DNA from: Patescibacteria group bacterium
GTDB taxonomy: Bacteria > Patescibacteriota > Saccharimonadia > CAILAD01 > BJGX01
Direction: 5' to 3'
NCBI GenBank assembly: GCA_009691555.1
Contig: SICB01000030.1
Coordinates: forward strand, 1 to 7,062
Length of the DNA stretch: 7,062 nt
Part shown: one piece after another, positions 5,978 through 7,062 of the stretch
How the letters are laid out: each line of letters begins with the position of its first letter
Numbering within the stretch: position 1 is the stretch's first letter
Program-made: the position numbers and the translations under genes
The notes under the pieces: generated by a model
Told to the model about the DNA's origin: nothing
The model's input: only the letters and a program-made list of their open reading frames with translations
Databases searched by the model: none

Positions 5978-6270
5978 AATTGTTTTAACTAATCTCATTA
6001 ATCATCACTTTTGCTGCACATGCCCACTGCCTTCTGTTTTCTGTTGCCTGCCTTACACCGACATCGAGCTCCAAGAAAGCAGCAGGCTAGCGGACTAATC
6101 ATTATCCAGGATTGTTTGAAGCCCTGAAGCGCTAGCAATCAGGGCAAGTTTATTCTGGATCAAGATTGTTCGCTAGCCTGGAGCGCTTATTGCGGCGAAG
6201 CACAGTCGGTTGGTTTTATATCACTTTTGGCAGCAAAAGTGATAGCTAATGAGATTAATTTAAAACAATT
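5978..6270. repeat. Long inverted-repeat element, about 293 bp (MITE-like or structured RNA)
   Basis: The left arm 5978-6017 and right arm 6230-6270 are inverted copies about 40 bases long. Three blocks match exactly: AATTGTTTTAA, TAATCTCATTA and ATCACTTTTGCTGC. They are separated by a one-base length difference and a 3-base mismatch. Inside, nested stems share the same centre: ACCGAC (6057-6062) with GTCGGT (6205-6210), CAGGCTAGCG (6083-6092) with 6171-6180, AATC/ATCCAG (6097-6109) with 6155-6167, and GCCCTGA (6121-6127) with 6139-6145 around an 11-base loop. No open frame or transposase is present. This is the only content of the 374-base gap between two convergent genes. A non-autonomous mobile element and a structured RNA both fit, and the strand of any transcript is unknown. 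Confidence 0.75.
6219..6244. repeat. Perfect 10-bp hairpin within the right arm of the inverted-repeat element
   Basis: TATCACTTTT (6219-6228) and AAAAGTGATA (6235-6244) form a perfect stem around GGCAGC. The right half is also part of the long arm that pairs with 6004-6017, so the local and long-range pairings exclude each other. No T-tract follows on either strand, so it is not a standard terminator. Confidence 0.8.
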
Positions 6271-6313
6271 ATTATTGATGACTAATTGGCAAGGACAGAG
6301 GACGGAGGACAGC

Positions 6314-7062
6314 CTATATCCGGTATTGGAGCGCTTCAGCGATGTGCTTCGGCTCGATGTCTGGTGCCGATTCCAAATCGGCGATAGTGCGGCTAACTTT
6401 TAGCACCCGCATGTAGGCTCTGGCCGATAGTTTGAGGTTAGTCAGGGCTTGCTCGAGCAATTGCCTGGCATCAGACTGCAGCACGCAGAATTTTTGGATT
6501 TGTTTGTTGTTCATCTCGTTATTGGTTTTGATTGATGCATCCGCGAACCTACTTGCTTGGATCGCTCGAGCTTTGGCGACTCTTTTTCGCACATCCTTAC
6601 TCGATTCCGAGGCTTCGGCGTTAATCAGTTGCGATTTCTTGACCCTGCCGACATTGACAACAAGATCGAGCCTATCGAGTAGCGGCCCCGATATTTTATT
6701 GCCATAGCGCTGAATTTGTGAGGGTGAGCAGCTACAGATAGATTCTTGGTCGCCGGCATAGCCACAGGGGCAGGGGTTTTGGGCGGCCACCAGCAAAAAC
6801 CTTGCTGGGTAGCTCTGAGACGATGTTGCACGAGCAATTGTTACACAACCTTCTTCGAGTGGCTGACGCAGCACCTCGAGCACATTGCGCGCAAACTCTG
6901 GTATCTCGTCTAAAAACAGCACCCCACGATGAGCCAAACTAATTTCGCCTGGCTTGGGCCACTGTCCGCCACCAATTAGGGCAATGTTGCTAGCGGTGTG
7001 GTGCGGATTGCGATATGGCCTGGTAGCTATAATGCCTTGGCTGTGTTGGCCGGCGAGGCTAT
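6314..7062 (-). CDS. comM: ComM / YifB-type AAA+ ATPase, C-terminal half (5' end outside window)
   Basis: The frame is open from the right edge to the TAG at 6314-6316, giving about 248 residues of a protein that is normally about 500 long. The sequence runs from RPYRNPHHTASNIALIGGG through PGEISLAHRGVLFLDEIPEF (Walker B, DE) to the conserved cysteine cluster NPCPCGYAGDQESICSCSP. It then continues with QIQRYGNKISGPLLDRLDLVV (with the arginine-finger region) and the C-terminal Mg-chelatase-like helical domain with LSARAYMRVLKVSRTIADLE. The Walker A motif and the N-terminal Lon/S5-like domain are outside the window. The TTG at 6935-6937 is internal, not a start. ComM is a hexameric branch-migration helicase that extends strand exchange during natural transformation. 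No clear terminator follows; the gene ends next to the 7-mer repeats. Confidence 0.96.
   Translation of the reverse strand, partial: SLAGQHSQGIIATRPYRNPHHTASNIALIGGGQWPKPGEISLAHRGVLFLDEIPEFARNVLEVLRQPLEEGCVTIARATSSQSYPARFLLVAAQNPCPCGYAGDQESICSCSPSQIQRYGNKISGPLLDRLDLVVNVGRVKKSQLINAEASESSKDVRKRVAKARAIQASRFADASIKTNNEMNNKQIQKFCVLQSDARQLLEQALTNLKLSARAYMRVLKVSRTIADLESAPDIEPKHIAEALQYRI

Larger units (their letters stand above)
5940..6312 (+). repeat. AGGACAG-type 7-mers flanking the inverted-repeat region
   Basis: AGGACAG occurs at 5940-5946, directly after the small protein gene. On the other side, just before the comM stop, there are three tandem units: AGGACAG (6292-6298), AGGACGG (6299-6305) and AGGACAG (6306-6312). 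The shared 9-mer AGGACAGAG (5940-5948 and 6292-6300) could be a target-site duplication or part of a simple 7-mer family. It lies 29 and 21 bases outside the inverted repeat, so it is not the usual immediate duplication. Confidence 0.7.

Noticed and set aside
6057..6180. Integron attC-like site in the inverted-repeat element
   Set aside because: There are nested inverted repeats, but I could not find paired RYYYAAC/GTTRRRY core sites at the right places, and no gene cassette follows.
6219..6244. Terminator for comM or the small membrane protein gene
   Set aside because: The hairpin is perfect but no T-tract follows it on either strand.
5978..6270. tmRNA, RNase P RNA, SRP RNA or 6S RNA
   Set aside because: I looked for their conserved motifs (tRNA-like CCA end, RNase P core motif, SRP GGAAGCAG-type tetraloop stem) and did not find them; no specific RNA family is supported.
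6314..6937. A short protein starting at TTG 6935-6937
   Set aside because: The frame continues to the right edge and encodes the upstream part of ComM (RPYRNPHHTAS and GEISLAHRG), so this is an internal codon of a larger gene.
1..7062. CRISPR array, tRNA or rRNA genes, transposase gene
   Set aside because: No regularly spaced repeats, cloverleaf sequences, rRNA segments or transposase motifs were seen on either strand.

Overview
Organism: the window looks like a chromosomal segment of a small-genome bacterium of the Candidate Phyla Radiation / Patescibacteria, possibly Saccharibacteria. This is inferred from the gene mix: a DUF4012 protein, a DUF4446 protein, a bactofilin, a divergent DAG-kinase-like protein, an IF3-L35-L20 cluster and ComM. 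It also fits the very tight packing and the stop/start overlaps. TGA ends the ABC ATPase and permease genes, so the standard bacterial code is used and the TGA=Gly code of some CPR lineages is not. The phylum is not proven by the sequence.

Layout: (1) Bases 1-2618, + strand: the C-terminal part of a DUF4012 protein, then an ABC ATPase and a MacB/FtsX-type permease, each gene overlapping the next. (2) Bases 2641-2683: a terminator hairpin with A- and T-tracts that can serve both converging units. (3) Bases 5487-2698, - strand: DUF4446 protein, bactofilin and catalytically divergent DAG-kinase-like protein, packed stop-on-start behind a strong promoter. They are followed by infC-rpmI-rplT, which has its own near-consensus promoter. 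(4) Base 5586 onward, + strand: a divergently transcribed small Lys-rich single-pass membrane protein whose promoter overlaps that of the DUF4446 unit. (5) Bases 5940-6313: a gene-free stretch dominated by a long imperfect inverted repeat (about 40-bp arms, 293 bp overall) with nested inner stems, flanked by AGGACAG-type 7-mers. (6) Bases 6314-7062, - strand: the C-terminal half of ComM, running off the right edge.

How the genes relate: the ABC pair is probably a macrolide/peptide-type exporter or a cell-envelope mechanotransmission complex. The DUF4446-bactofilin-DAGK-like unit looks like an envelope or cytoskeleton module sitting directly upstream of a classic translation operon. ComM is the branch-migration helicase of natural transformation.

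Main points of interest: infC has no ATG, GTG or TTG start that preserves its N-terminal domain and probably starts at ATA. The inverted-repeat element at 5978-6270 may be a MITE or a structured RNA. The DAGK-like protein has lost both catalytic glycine motifs.
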